A stretch of 16,900 nucleotides of DNA from JAUVKT01 sp036350795 (GTDB lineage Bacteria; Bacteroidota; Bacteroidia; Bacteroidales; VadinHA17): the NCBI GenBank assembly GCA_036350795.1, contig JAZBNV010000172.1, positions 1 through 16,900 of the forward strand, given 5' to 3'. Of the stretch, positions 8,646 through 15,374 are shown piece after piece; position 1 is the first letter of the stretch; every line of letters starts with the position of its first letter. The notes below the pieces were generated by a model. The model worked only from the letters and a program-made list of their open reading frames with translations. It did no database searches and had not been told where the DNA came from. The position numbers and the translations under genes are program-made.

Positions 8646-9544
8646 CTTTCCTGCATTAGTTTAAGAAAAGTGTCTTCTATCCCCGGCTCTATTTCACTTA
8701 TCTCAATATTTCCTGAAAGTTCTTTCTGCAGAAGGCCTTGCAGAATATCTGCAGGCTTATCTTCTGTGCTGGTAATATGAACTGAGTCACCAAAAGGATT
8801 CACACTTGTTACCATGGGTAGCGACTTAAGCAGGGTAATAAGGCGGTACTTATTTTCTGCCTTAACTGCATACAGTTTTTCACCAAATGAATCAGGTACC
8901 CTGGCAGGTTTGTCCTGTCTTAGAATACGTCCTTCCTGCAAGAGGGCTACCCTGTCGCACTTTGCAGCTTCGTCCATATAGGGAGTTGATACAATAAGAG
9001 TGATTTTTTCATCCTTTAATCTTCGCAGCATCTCCCAGAATTCGCTTCTTGAAACTGCATCCACGCCAGTTGTTGGTTCGTCGAGAATTATCAGGCGCGG
9101 GGCATGAATAAGTGCACAGCAGAGTGCAAGTTTTTGCTTCATGCCGCCGGATAATTTACCTGCCTGTCGTTTCTTAAATGGCTCTATATGAGAGTAAATA
9201 TCTTTTATCAGGTGGTAGTTTTCGTCGATAGTAGTACCAAATACTGTTGCATAGAACTTAAGGTTTTCGGCTACTGTAAGGTCCTGGTACAGGCTGAACC
9301 TGCCCGGCATATACCCGATATGCTTTCTGAGTTCCCTGTAGTCCTTAATGCAATCAAGTCCCATTACTTCTGCCTTGCCTGTGTCGGGAAGCATAAGTGT
9401 TGCGATTATCCTGAACAGGGTCGTTTTCCCGGCACCATCGGGACCTATAAGCCCGAAAAGCTCAGATTCATTTACCTCCAGGCTGATATCTTTCAGTGCC
9501 ACTGTATCTCCGAAGGACTTTGATATATTGTTTATTTTAATCAT
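8642..9544 (-). CDS. ABC transporter ATP-binding protein (like first domain of YbhF), lacks Q-loop Gln and H-loop His
   Basis: 300 residues: a nucleotide-binding domain (about 1-215) plus a C-terminal extension of about 85 residues (EKLYAVKAENKYRLITLLK onward) ending in IEPGIEDTFLKLMQ, as in multidrug-type CcmA-like ATPases. Walker A GPDGAGKTT (34-42), signature LSGGMKQ (131-137), Walker B LIILDEP (151-157, E156) and D-loop TGVD (159-162) are canonical. Two residues are not. The Q-loop reads GYMPGRFSLYQDLT, with G81 where glutamine is expected. The H-loop reads STPYMDEA, with P188 where the switch histidine is expected (CCC codon at 8981-8983). The following ATPase has both residues but a degenerate signature, so the pair is complementary. 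The start is ATG at 9544, preceded on this strand by a 78-bp gap carrying a strong hairpin; the stop overlaps the next gene by 4 bp. Confidence 0.93.
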   Translation of the reverse strand: MIKINNISKSFGDTVALKDISLEVNESELFGLIGPDGAGKTTLFRIIATLMLPDTGKAEVMGLDCIKDYRELRKHIGYMPGRFSLYQDLTVAENLKFYATVFGTTIDENYHLIKDIYSHIEPFKKRQAGKLSGGMKQKLALCCALIHAPRLIILDEPTTGVDAVSRSEFWEMLRRLKDEKITLIVSTPYMDEAAKCDRVALLQEGRILRQDKPARVPDSFGEKLYAVKAENKYRLITLLKSLPMVTSVNPFGDSVHITSTEDKPADILQGLLQKELSGNIEISEIEPGIEDTFLKLMQER

Positions 9545-9576
9545 TATAAATTTTAAGTCTTAAACCGAAAATCGCG

Positions 9577-9617
9577 GGTTCGCCGCAGGCTGACTAATGA
9601 TTTGGCCCGGCGAAGCC
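9577..9617. other. GC-rich hairpin in the gap between the HlyD-like and ATPase genes
   Basis: TTCGCCG at 9579-9585 is the reverse complement of CGGCGAA at 9608-9614. An inner GGC (9588-9590) pairs with GCC (9605-9607) across a 2-base bulge, and outer GG/CC pairs (9577-9578 with 9616-9617) can add across a 1-base bulge. The loop is about 14 bases. It stands out from AT-rich flanks and fills most of the 78-bp gap in an operon whose other junctions are 1-17 bp gaps or 4-bp overlaps. No clear T-run follows on the transcribed strand, so it is not a typical terminator. It could be an mRNA-processing or stability element, an attenuator, or a REP-like repeat. Confidence 0.6.
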
Positions 9618-9622
9618 AGTCG

Positions 9623-10507
9623 TCAATTAAAGATCGCTTCACCCGGCATTCCGATTTTAATCTTTCCATCGTTTTTTACTTCAATTTTAACCGGATATAC
9701 CATGCTTACCCTTTCCTTCTTTGTCTGGATAATTTTTGGCGTAAACTCGGCCTTATCTCCTACTGTAACGATTGTCCCGGAATATTCATAATATTCACCA
9801 TCTTCCTTATCTATCCTTACTTTGCACTGGCTGCCTGTAGCAATACCTGCCAGCTGATCGCCGCTGACATAAACCCTGAGTTTTATAATTTCGATATTTG
9901 CCAGCTTGACAAGTGGCTTTCCGGGTGCTGTAATTTCTCCTTCTTCAGCATACTTAGAAATAAGCGTACCTCTTATCGGGGCCCTTACAACAGACCTGTT
10001 GATCTGGTCCCTCACCTGATCAATCTTTGTATCAATTACAGCCAGTTCGCTTATTACAGTTGAATTTTGAGAATTGCCGGCAATAAGCTGCTTCTCCAGA
10101 ACAGCAATGGCTCCCACTATATCGTCGAGTTGTTTTTGCGTTGCAGCACCGTCGCCCAGCATCCTGCTTACTCTTTTTTGATCAATCGAAAGGTTACTGA
10201 TCTGTTGTTTGTATATATCATTTTGTGAAGCTATTGTTGCAAGCTTTGACCTGGCCGAGTTTTTCGTGGCATAGAGTTCCTGAAGCTTCAGGTTTAGAGC
10301 CAGTGTATCGATTACTGCAACGATACTGTTCTTCCCGATCAGTTCTCCCTCATTTACCGCCAGGGATATAATTTGTCCGCCATACTGTGCCGATACAAGT
10401 ACGTCTTCTGCTTCAAAAGAGCCCCATGCATCAGCTTCACTCTCCTTGTTTGAGCATGAATGCAGCAGAAAGTATGCTGCCAGCAGGAATAGTATTGGAT
10501 TTTTCAT
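9623..10507 (-). CDS. HlyD-family periplasmic adaptor (membrane fusion) lipoprotein, YbhG-like
   Basis: 294 residues. The N-terminus is a short lipoprotein signal ending in LHSC (C18; H at -2 is unusual but tolerable), so it is a lipid-anchored periplasmic adaptor rather than one with a membrane helix. Domain order is typical: first half-lipoyl about 35-66 (VSAQYGGQIISLAVNEGE), a long alpha-helical coiled-coil hairpin about 70-170 rich in K, Q and L, second half-lipoyl about 171-205 (VRAPIRGTLISKYAEEGE), then beta-barrel about 208-290. The segment FTPKIIQTKKERVSMVYPVK (256-275) resembles the YbhG/YhiI subgroup of adaptors. It bridges the inner-membrane permease pair and the TolC-like channel encoded just upstream (17 bp gap). 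The next gene, an ATPase, follows after 78 bp containing a hairpin. Confidence 0.92.
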   Translation of the reverse strand: MKNPILFLLAAYFLLHSCSNKESEADAWGSFEAEDVLVSAQYGGQIISLAVNEGELIGKNSIVAVIDTLALNLKLQELYATKNSARSKLATIASQNDIYKQQISNLSIDQKRVSRMLGDGAATQKQLDDIVGAIAVLEKQLIAGNSQNSTVISELAVIDTKIDQVRDQINRSVVRAPIRGTLISKYAEEGEITAPGKPLVKLANIEIIKLRVYVSGDQLAGIATGSQCKVRIDKEDGEYYEYSGTIVTVGDKAEFTPKIIQTKKERVSMVYPVKIEVKNDGKIKIGMPGEAIFN

Positions 10508-10524
10508 GTTTATATTGATTATCG

Positions 10525-11826
10525 TTATTTTATTTCATTTCCGGATATATTCAGGTACTCAAGCTTTGCCCTGGCAAGGCTGATCTGATGAAGTACCTGA
10601 GATAGCCTGGCTTCTTTCTCCATATTGAGAACTGCCAGGTATTCAGTGGCATTTATGGATCCGTTTCTGAACTGTGATTCGCCTGTCAGTGTAATTGATT
10701 CCCTGAGCGAAATAAGTTCCCTGTCGCTTTCAAGCATCGACTCCAGTCCCTCAATCTCGGCATGCTTGTTAATAAGCATTCTTTTATATGCATCTTCGAT
10801 ATTTTCCTTACCTGTGCTTACCAGCGATTTATTGAGCTTTATTTTTTGTTTCTCTCTCCGCGTGTTGTTCCAGTCATATATATTCCATTTAATGCCTGCA
10901 CCTACAACGGCATAAGTGCCAAATGAGTCGCTAAAGAAATCGTTACCGGGAGGAGATCCGTATCCCAGCGTGGCAAAACCAAAGGCCCTGGGTAATCTCC
11001 TGGCTTCAAGTATTCCTTCGCCGGCGCTGAGAGTTTCTATCTTCATATCCATGGCCTTTAGTTCAGGCCTGGTGATTTCCGGATTTTCGGGGAGACTGAT
11101 ATCAGGTATAATTAACTCAGAATCAGGATTTATATCCAGCCCGGTAAGGTCTGACAATAAGTTGCATAGCGAAGCAAGTATAATATTTCCTGCTTTTATT
11201 TCCTGCCCGAGCTTAATCCTTTCGGCTATGATTTTATTTTTTTCTGATTCGAGAGAGAAGCCGCTCCTAATTGCTGATTCTGCCGTGTTTATTCTCTTTT
11301 CAACCAGGTCCAGGTAGGTGGAAAGTAATTTAAGCTGCTGTTTCTGAAGCACTATGCCAAAGAAGGCATTATTAATGTATTCCCTTGTTTTATATAATTC
11401 AATATCTATTTCCTGTTGTTTTGCCATACTGGATTTCTCTTCCAGGAGCCTGGCTTTTTTTATTGATCCGCCATCCCAGATCAGCTGGTTTACGTCGATG
11501 GTAAGTTTATACTGATCTTTCGGCATTCCCCCGATATCGCCTGGAATACCTCCAGGTACAGGCAATGATTCAAGCAGCACCGACATGTCTGTGACATTTG
11601 TATTATATAATAGGCTGGCCCCTGCATCCATAGAAGGATACCAGCCCGATACCATGTTTTTATCGCTCAGTTGCCATAATTCCTGTTGAATTTGTTTCTG
11701 CCTTGCCAGTGGGTGTATTTCAAGGGCTGATTCGTAGCAGCGCGTAATAGTTACCGGTTGTTGAGGGAATGAATTTGCCTGCAGGCATATAAGAGCTGTT
11801 ATAAGCAAGTAATAATGTTTCCTCAT
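10525..11826 (-). CDS. TolC-family outer-membrane efflux channel
   Basis: 433 residues from the ATG at 11826. The frame stays open upstream to an ATG at 11934, but those 36 extra residues would overlap the tetR coding end and bury the signal peptide. MRKHYYLLITALICLQANS, starting 1 bp after the tetR stop, is a proper Sec signal. The mature part is mostly long helices with two outer-membrane-efflux repeats: the first about 25-225 (CYESALEIHPLARQKQIQQ, then LTIDVNQLIWDGGSIKKARL), the second about 235-430 (ARRLPRAFGFATLGYGSPPG, then GIKWNIYDWNNTRREKQK, ending NGSINATEYLAVLN). The pattern F/I-x-W/Y-D-G followed by a helix is typical of TolC-type proteins. It should trimerise in the outer membrane and dock with the HlyD-like adaptor encoded 17 bp downstream. 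E. coli ybhGFSR uses an unlinked channel; here the channel is encoded within the operon. Confidence 0.92.
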   Translation of the reverse strand: MRKHYYLLITALICLQANSFPQQPVTITRCYESALEIHPLARQKQIQQELWQLSDKNMVSGWYPSMDAGASLLYNTNVTDMSVLLESLPVPGGIPGDIGGMPKDQYKLTIDVNQLIWDGGSIKKARLLEEKSSMAKQQEIDIELYKTREYINNAFFGIVLQKQQLKLLSTYLDLVEKRINTAESAIRSGFSLESEKNKIIAERIKLGQEIKAGNIILASLCNLLSDLTGLDINPDSELIIPDISLPENPEITRPELKAMDMKIETLSAGEGILEARRLPRAFGFATLGYGSPPGNDFFSDSFGTYAVVGAGIKWNIYDWNNTRREKQKIKLNKSLVSTGKENIEDAYKRMLINKHAEIEGLESMLESDRELISLRESITLTGESQFRNGSINATEYLAVLNMEKEARLSQVLHQISLARAKLEYLNISGNEIK

Positions 11827-11827
11827 T

Positions 11828-12460
11828 TTATTTCTTTTTATCATTAAATGGGGTTTGGGGCATACCGTTAATGGCACACATAACAAACCATGGAGAAAAT
11901 TCCTTTCTTTCTTCCAGGAAAGCCTTAAAGTCAATACCCTGTTTATCCAGGATACCTTTTAGGATCGGACTGGCAAGCACTGGGAAGACACTGAGTGATA
12001 TAATTGAGATCATTATATGTGCAATCTGATATTCAGTTAAGTAGGCACCGGGCAGGTTCTTTTTCATTTCTGCCTGGATATTTTCAATATTGATATTATC
12101 AAGGAATTTTTTGAGAAGTACCGGGTTACGATGAACTTCCCTGATAATAAATAAGGGGAGGGACTGGTTTTTTTCAAGAAAGGAGATATGCTCGCTAAAG
12201 AAATACTGGATTTTTGCCTCAAAGGGCATATCCATCTCGAATACAGCGGCAAATTTCTTAAACATCTTCTGCGCAAGTTTATCAAATACTGCCGAGAAAA
12301 GCTTTTCCTTGGTTCTGAAATAATAATGCAGGAGAGCCTTGTTTATTCCGGCCCTGTCGGCAATATCCTGCATTCTTGCTCCCTCCATTCCCCTCTGCTC
12401 AAACTCTTCTGTAGCTGCCTCAAAGATTTTTTCTTCGGTTATTTTATCTTTGCCTGTCAT
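11828..12460 (-). CDS. TetR/AcrR-family transcriptional regulator of the efflux operon
   Basis: 210 residues. Residues about 8-55 form the TetR DNA-binding domain, with helix-turn-helix MQDIADRAGINKALLHYYF (30-48) followed by the family-typical KEKLF. The C-terminal two thirds is the variable helical ligand-binding and dimerisation domain. It is the first gene of the leftward operon and ends 1 bp before the tolC-like ATG, so it is co-transcribed with the pump it probably controls. The gene order matches the E. coli cecR(ybiH)-ybhGFSR arrangement. Two 17-bp repeats with inner palindrome AACT-N4-AGTT lie between its ATG and the predicted promoter and are its likely operators, giving autorepression relieved by a ligand. 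The inducer is unknown. ATG at 12460 gives the usual short N-terminal arm before helix 1. Confidence 0.92.
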   Translation of the reverse strand: MTGKDKITEEKIFEAATEEFEQRGMEGARMQDIADRAGINKALLHYYFRTKEKLFSAVFDKLAQKMFKKFAAVFEMDMPFEAKIQYFFSEHISFLEKNQSLPLFIIREVHRNPVLLKKFLDNINIENIQAEMKKNLPGAYLTEYQIAHIMISIISLSVFPVLASPILKGILDKQGIDFKAFLEERKEFSPWFVMCAINGMPQTPFNDKKK

Positions 12461-12462
12461 TC

Positions 12463-12479
12463 TTAACTGATTAGTTTAA
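12463..12479. promoter_or_regulatory. Predicted TetR operator, copy 1 (tetR-proximal)
   Basis: TTAACTGATTAGTTTAA, containing the perfect inner inverted repeat AACT-N4-AGTT, begins 2 bp upstream of the tetR start codon on the other strand. It matches the second copy at all 13 positions outside the central four bases. Size and imperfect dyad fit a TetR-family dimer site; assignment to this regulator is inferred from position. Confidence 0.65.
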
Positions 12480-12488
12480 TAAAATAGA

Positions 12489-12505
12489 TTAACTATAAAG
12501 TTTAA
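12489..12505. promoter_or_regulatory. Predicted TetR operator, copy 2 (promoter-proximal)
   Basis: TTAACTATAAAGTTTAA is a direct repeat of the first copy, start to start 26 bp, differing only in the four-base spacer. It begins about 10 bp beyond the predicted -7 box of the leftward promoter, at or just after the expected transcription start. A bound repressor there would block initiation or early elongation. Confidence 0.65.
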
Positions 12506-12514
12506 CCAACAGGT

Positions 12515-12546
12515 CAAATATATATACTTTATTTTAACAATGCAAA
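12515..12546 (-). promoter_or_regulatory. Bacteroidota-type promoter for the tetR-efflux operon
   Basis: Read on the minus strand, TTTG (12546-12543) is followed after exactly 20 bp by TATATTTG (12522-12515). These match the Bacteroides primary sigma-factor consensus, -33 TTTG and -7 TAnnTTTG, with accepted spacing. Transcription would start near 12507-12511, leaving a leader of about 50 bases that contains both predicted operators. Confidence 0.6.
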
Positions 12547-12574
12547 TGAGACTTAATTTTTTAATTTTACAGGC

Positions 12575-13927
12575 ATGCTTTTCTACTCTACAAATCGTAA
12601 ATCGCCTTTGCTTACTGCCAGGGATGCAATACTGAAAGGCCTGGCACCTGACAGGGGTTTGTATATGCCATCTGAAATACCATTTTTTTCCAAAAATGAA
12701 ATTGAGACTTTCGGTAAAATGAGTTATGCAGATATAGCAGCAAGGATTCTGGGCTGCTATCTGTCTGAAGACATTGAAGCTAAGCTACTGGGAGAATTTT
12801 GTCACGAAGCATATAATTTTGACACTCCCCTTGAAAAAATTGACGGCAACAGGTTTCTGTTGAGGCTTGACAGGGGTCCTACAGCTTCTTTCAAGGATTA
12901 TGCAGCCCGTATAATGGCGAGGCTAATGAATTATTTTCTTGAAAAGGAAAACAGGTACACCAGCATATTAACGGCAACATCTGGCGACACGGGAAGTGCG
13001 GTAGCTTCTGCATTTTATGGTATGGAAAGGATTAAAGTAGTGATCCTGTACCCGGAGCACGAGGTTTCGGAGCTTCAGCGTAAGCAGATGACAACCCTGG
13101 GTGGAAATATTTCTGTGATTGCAGTAAGAGGAAAATTTGACGATTGCCAGTTTATGGTCAAGCAGGCTTTTTCTGATCCTCAACTCGGGTCCATGGATTT
13201 ATCGACAGCAAATTCAATTAATATCGGGAGGTTATTGCCACAGTCAGTTTATTATTTCTATGCTTTTTCAAGATTAATAAATGAATACAGTGATGTGGTT
13301 TTCTCCATACCTTCCGGCAATTTTGGGAATATGATGGGAGCTATGCTTGCAGGCAGAATGGGCCTCCCGGTTAAGAGAATTGTAATTTCTGTTAACAGTA
13401 ATGATGAATTTCCACGTTTTCTTTCGGAAGGAAAATATCAAAAAGTTGAACCTTCAGTAAACTGTCTGTCCTCAGCAATGAATGTTGGTCATCCGAGTAA
13501 CCTTGCACGGCTTGTTGATTTATTCGGAGGTGAAATGGATGAACAGGGTGAGATCAGGAAGATGCCCGACCTTGCAAGGCTCAGGGAAGAAACAGCTGCT
13601 TTTAGTATCAACGATTCTGAGACCTTAAGGGTAATGGCAGAATTCAGGAAGCGATACCGGGCATTAATAGAGCCACATGGGGCGGTAGGATGGGCAGGGC
13701 TTGAAAGATATATCAGTGCTGAGGACCCTGCAGGTGATACTGCTTACCTGGTGCTTGAAACGGCTCATCCCGCAAAATTCCCTGAAATTGTGCACAAGGC
13801 TACCGGGATTCTGCCTGAAGTACCTGTGTCTGTTTCGGAACTTAAAGGCAGGCCGGAAAGCTTCACAACAATAGCAAATAACTATGCTGAACTCAGGTTA
13901 TTTCTAAAAGCAGGTAGAAACTTATAA
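12575..13927 (+). CDS. thrC: Threonine synthase
   Basis: 450 residues, full length for the bacterial class of this PLP-dependent enzyme, which converts O-phosphohomoserine to L-threonine plus phosphate in the cytoplasm. The N-terminal domain shows the family hallmark MLFYSTNRKSPLLTARDAIL followed by KGLAPDRGLYMP. The PLP-binding lysine is K107 in GPTASFKDYA. TATSGDTGSAVASAF (133-147) and TANSINIGRLLPQ (211-223) are conserved substrate and cofactor segments, and SGNFGN (247-252) is the glycine-rich loop expected to hold the PLP phosphate. It stands alone here; no aspartokinase/homoserine dehydrogenase or homoserine kinase gene is visible nearby. It is divergent from tetR across 114 bp, and the predicted operators lie at least 69 bp from its ATG, so co-regulation is not implied. 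The ATG at 12575 fits the family N-terminus. Confidence 0.96.
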   Translation: MLFYSTNRKSPLLTARDAILKGLAPDRGLYMPSEIPFFSKNEIETFGKMSYADIAARILGCYLSEDIEAKLLGEFCHEAYNFDTPLEKIDGNRFLLRLDRGPTASFKDYAARIMARLMNYFLEKENRYTSILTATSGDTGSAVASAFYGMERIKVVILYPEHEVSELQRKQMTTLGGNISVIAVRGKFDDCQFMVKQAFSDPQLGSMDLSTANSINIGRLLPQSVYYFYAFSRLINEYSDVVFSIPSGNFGNMMGAMLAGRMGLPVKRIVISVNSNDEFPRFLSEGKYQKVEPSVNCLSSAMNVGHPSNLARLVDLFGGEMDEQGEIRKMPDLARLREETAAFSINDSETLRVMAEFRKRYRALIEPHGAVGWAGLERYISAEDPAGDTAYLVLETAHPAKFPEIVHKATGILPEVPVSVSELKGRPESFTTIANNYAELRLFLKAGRNL

Positions 13928-13937
13928 TTTACTGCAA

Positions 13938-13948
13938 AGGGCTGCCCT
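13938..13948. terminator. Possible weak bidirectional terminator hairpin between convergent genes
   Basis: AGGGC (13938-13942) and GCCCT (13944-13948) form an inverted repeat around a single base, realistically a 4-bp stem with a 3-base loop. It sits in the 27-bp gap between the stop codons of thrC and the convergent barrel-protein gene, the right place for a shared terminator. The stem is short and lacks a good T-run, so support is weak. Confidence 0.3.
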
Positions 13949-13954
13949 GTATGC

Positions 13955-15217
13955 TTAACGGCTGAACCGCGGGTTTACAATATTATTATATATTGATCCA
14001 AAGGTATATACAAAGCCAACACCCCCGTCAAACGAAAACTCTGTCTGGAGTTCCTGGAGCTCAAGCAGGATATCTGCATCCGAAAGGTCTCCTTTCGCAA
14101 TATGAAGCTGGTTATGTATGGCAGCTGCACTGCCTCTGAGCTGGAATGACAAACCTTTCAATAATCTTATTCGCACAGATGCATCCAGCTCGATCCTGTT
14201 TTTAGAGAAATCGTGCAGGTAGCTGGAAGCCTCAAGCGACAGGTTAACGGAGCCCCACTTCTGCTGTACCCTGAATGCGATATCAAGCTGTTGTTCCCAG
14301 AGGTTCTCTTTTACCATTCCAAAAATAGTTGTATCGATATAGTCGTTAAAGGAATAACCAATGCTGTAGAGAAACCTTAATTGCCGCCTGGTTGCTTCGG
14401 AGTATGGGAAGATATTATATTCAATTGCAGGAGTAAAATCAAAGCTCCTGTCAATATTCCTGTAAGAAGATGAGGTCAGATCAAACCTTAAGCCTGCCGA
14501 CCAGTGCTCTGACAGGCTTTTAACAATCAGGTTGTTCTGCGACCAGTATCTTTTATTAAACGTTTCATCTTCATCCTCATCAATAATTCTTGTTTTATTA
14601 AATTCCTGGTCGAATTCAAGCTCAATCTTCCATCCGGGAGTAATCCTTGCTGCCATCAAGGAATTCTCCCAGGTTATTTCCCTTCTCGATTCTTCTATTT
14701 CAAAGTTGGGGTCGAAGTCAATTTCAAAGACCCAGTAATTCCAGTTATCCTCAAGCTCTTCCCTGTTTGGTTTTATTTTTGATTGTATATCAACCTGGTC
14801 AAAAAGTGGCGATTTTGCCACAAACCTCATCAGTCCAAGCCTTAGCATCTGTGTGCGCCCCTCCCTTGTTATATCACCCGGGTCATCAGGCCTGCTGTTG
14901 TAGATAAGCGTATCGTCAAGACCTGCATAGTTATACTGACCGTGAAAGGTAATGGTATATTTGCTGCCGCCACTGCCGGTTGATTGCCTTGTTTCCAGTA
15001 TATATACATCTGCCTCTTTTACATCCCTAACATAGTTTACGTAGGGAATTTCGTCCCTGATATAGTTCATATCACATCTCTGGCAGTCGATAAAAATATT
15101 AACTGCATCTTTCCTGAGCGTATCTGTTCCAGTATCCGGCACCTGGGCCAGGGAGATTGTGCCGGAGAATACTATTAAGAGGGCAGTTAGCGAAAACCTG
15201 AGTGCAGAAGGTATCAT
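13955..15217 (-). CDS. Outer-membrane beta-barrel protein with periplasmic CxxC-containing N-domain, unnamed family
   Basis: 420 residues; function not recognised. A Sec signal peptide ends near residue 24 (GTISLA before QVPD). Residues about 38-150 form a compact domain with NIFIDCQRCDMNYIRDEIPY then VNYVRDVKEADVYIL, containing a CxxC pair (C45, C48), and then TITFHGQYNYAG and LRLGLMRFVAKSPL. The arrangement resembles a small alpha/beta fold. From about 160 onward the sequence alternates hydrophobic and polar residues with many aromatics (YWVFEIDFDPNFEIEE, WKIELEFDQEF, LRFLYSIGYSF, GVGFVYTFGSIY), indicating a barrel of perhaps 10-14 strands. The C-terminus NNIVNPRFSR follows the last strand. 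I recall similar two-part proteins labelled hypothetical in other Bacteroidota but cannot name the family. The CxxC could be a disulfide or a metal site. It is convergent with thrC and divergent from the YifB gene. Confidence 0.78.
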   Translation of the reverse strand: MIPSALRFSLTALLIVFSGTISLAQVPDTGTDTLRKDAVNIFIDCQRCDMNYIRDEIPYVNYVRDVKEADVYILETRQSTGSGGSKYTITFHGQYNYAGLDDTLIYNSRPDDPGDITREGRTQMLRLGLMRFVAKSPLFDQVDIQSKIKPNREELEDNWNYWVFEIDFDPNFEIEESRREITWENSLMAARITPGWKIELEFDQEFNKTRIIDEDEDETFNKRYWSQNNLIVKSLSEHWSAGLRFDLTSSSYRNIDRSFDFTPAIEYNIFPYSEATRRQLRFLYSIGYSFNDYIDTTIFGMVKENLWEQQLDIAFRVQQKWGSVNLSLEASSYLHDFSKNRIELDASVRIRLLKGLSFQLRGSAAAIHNQLHIAKGDLSDADILLELQELQTEFSFDGGVGFVYTFGSIYNNIVNPRFSR

Positions 15218-15374
15218 AAGATATCTTTTTTATGGTTCGCTTTAATATACAATAATTCAGTTTAGCAGGAATAAAAAAGCTTTATATTTTATATCTCTTT
15301 AACAATTTATTGAATTTAACAGGCTTATTAATTACCTTGCTATAGGAATATTAACCTCGCTAATACTATGCATT

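Noticed and set aside
11827..11934. 36-residue N-terminal extension of the TolC-like gene (ATG at 11934)
   Set aside because: It lies inside the tetR coding end, would bury the signal peptide, and the ATG at 11826 gives a textbook Sec signal 1 bp after the tetR stop.
12554..12569. TAATTTTT/TAATTTTA upstream of thrC as a promoter
   Set aside because: Both lack the final G of TAnnTTTG and have no matching -33 element; a thrC promoter must exist nearby but I cannot place it.
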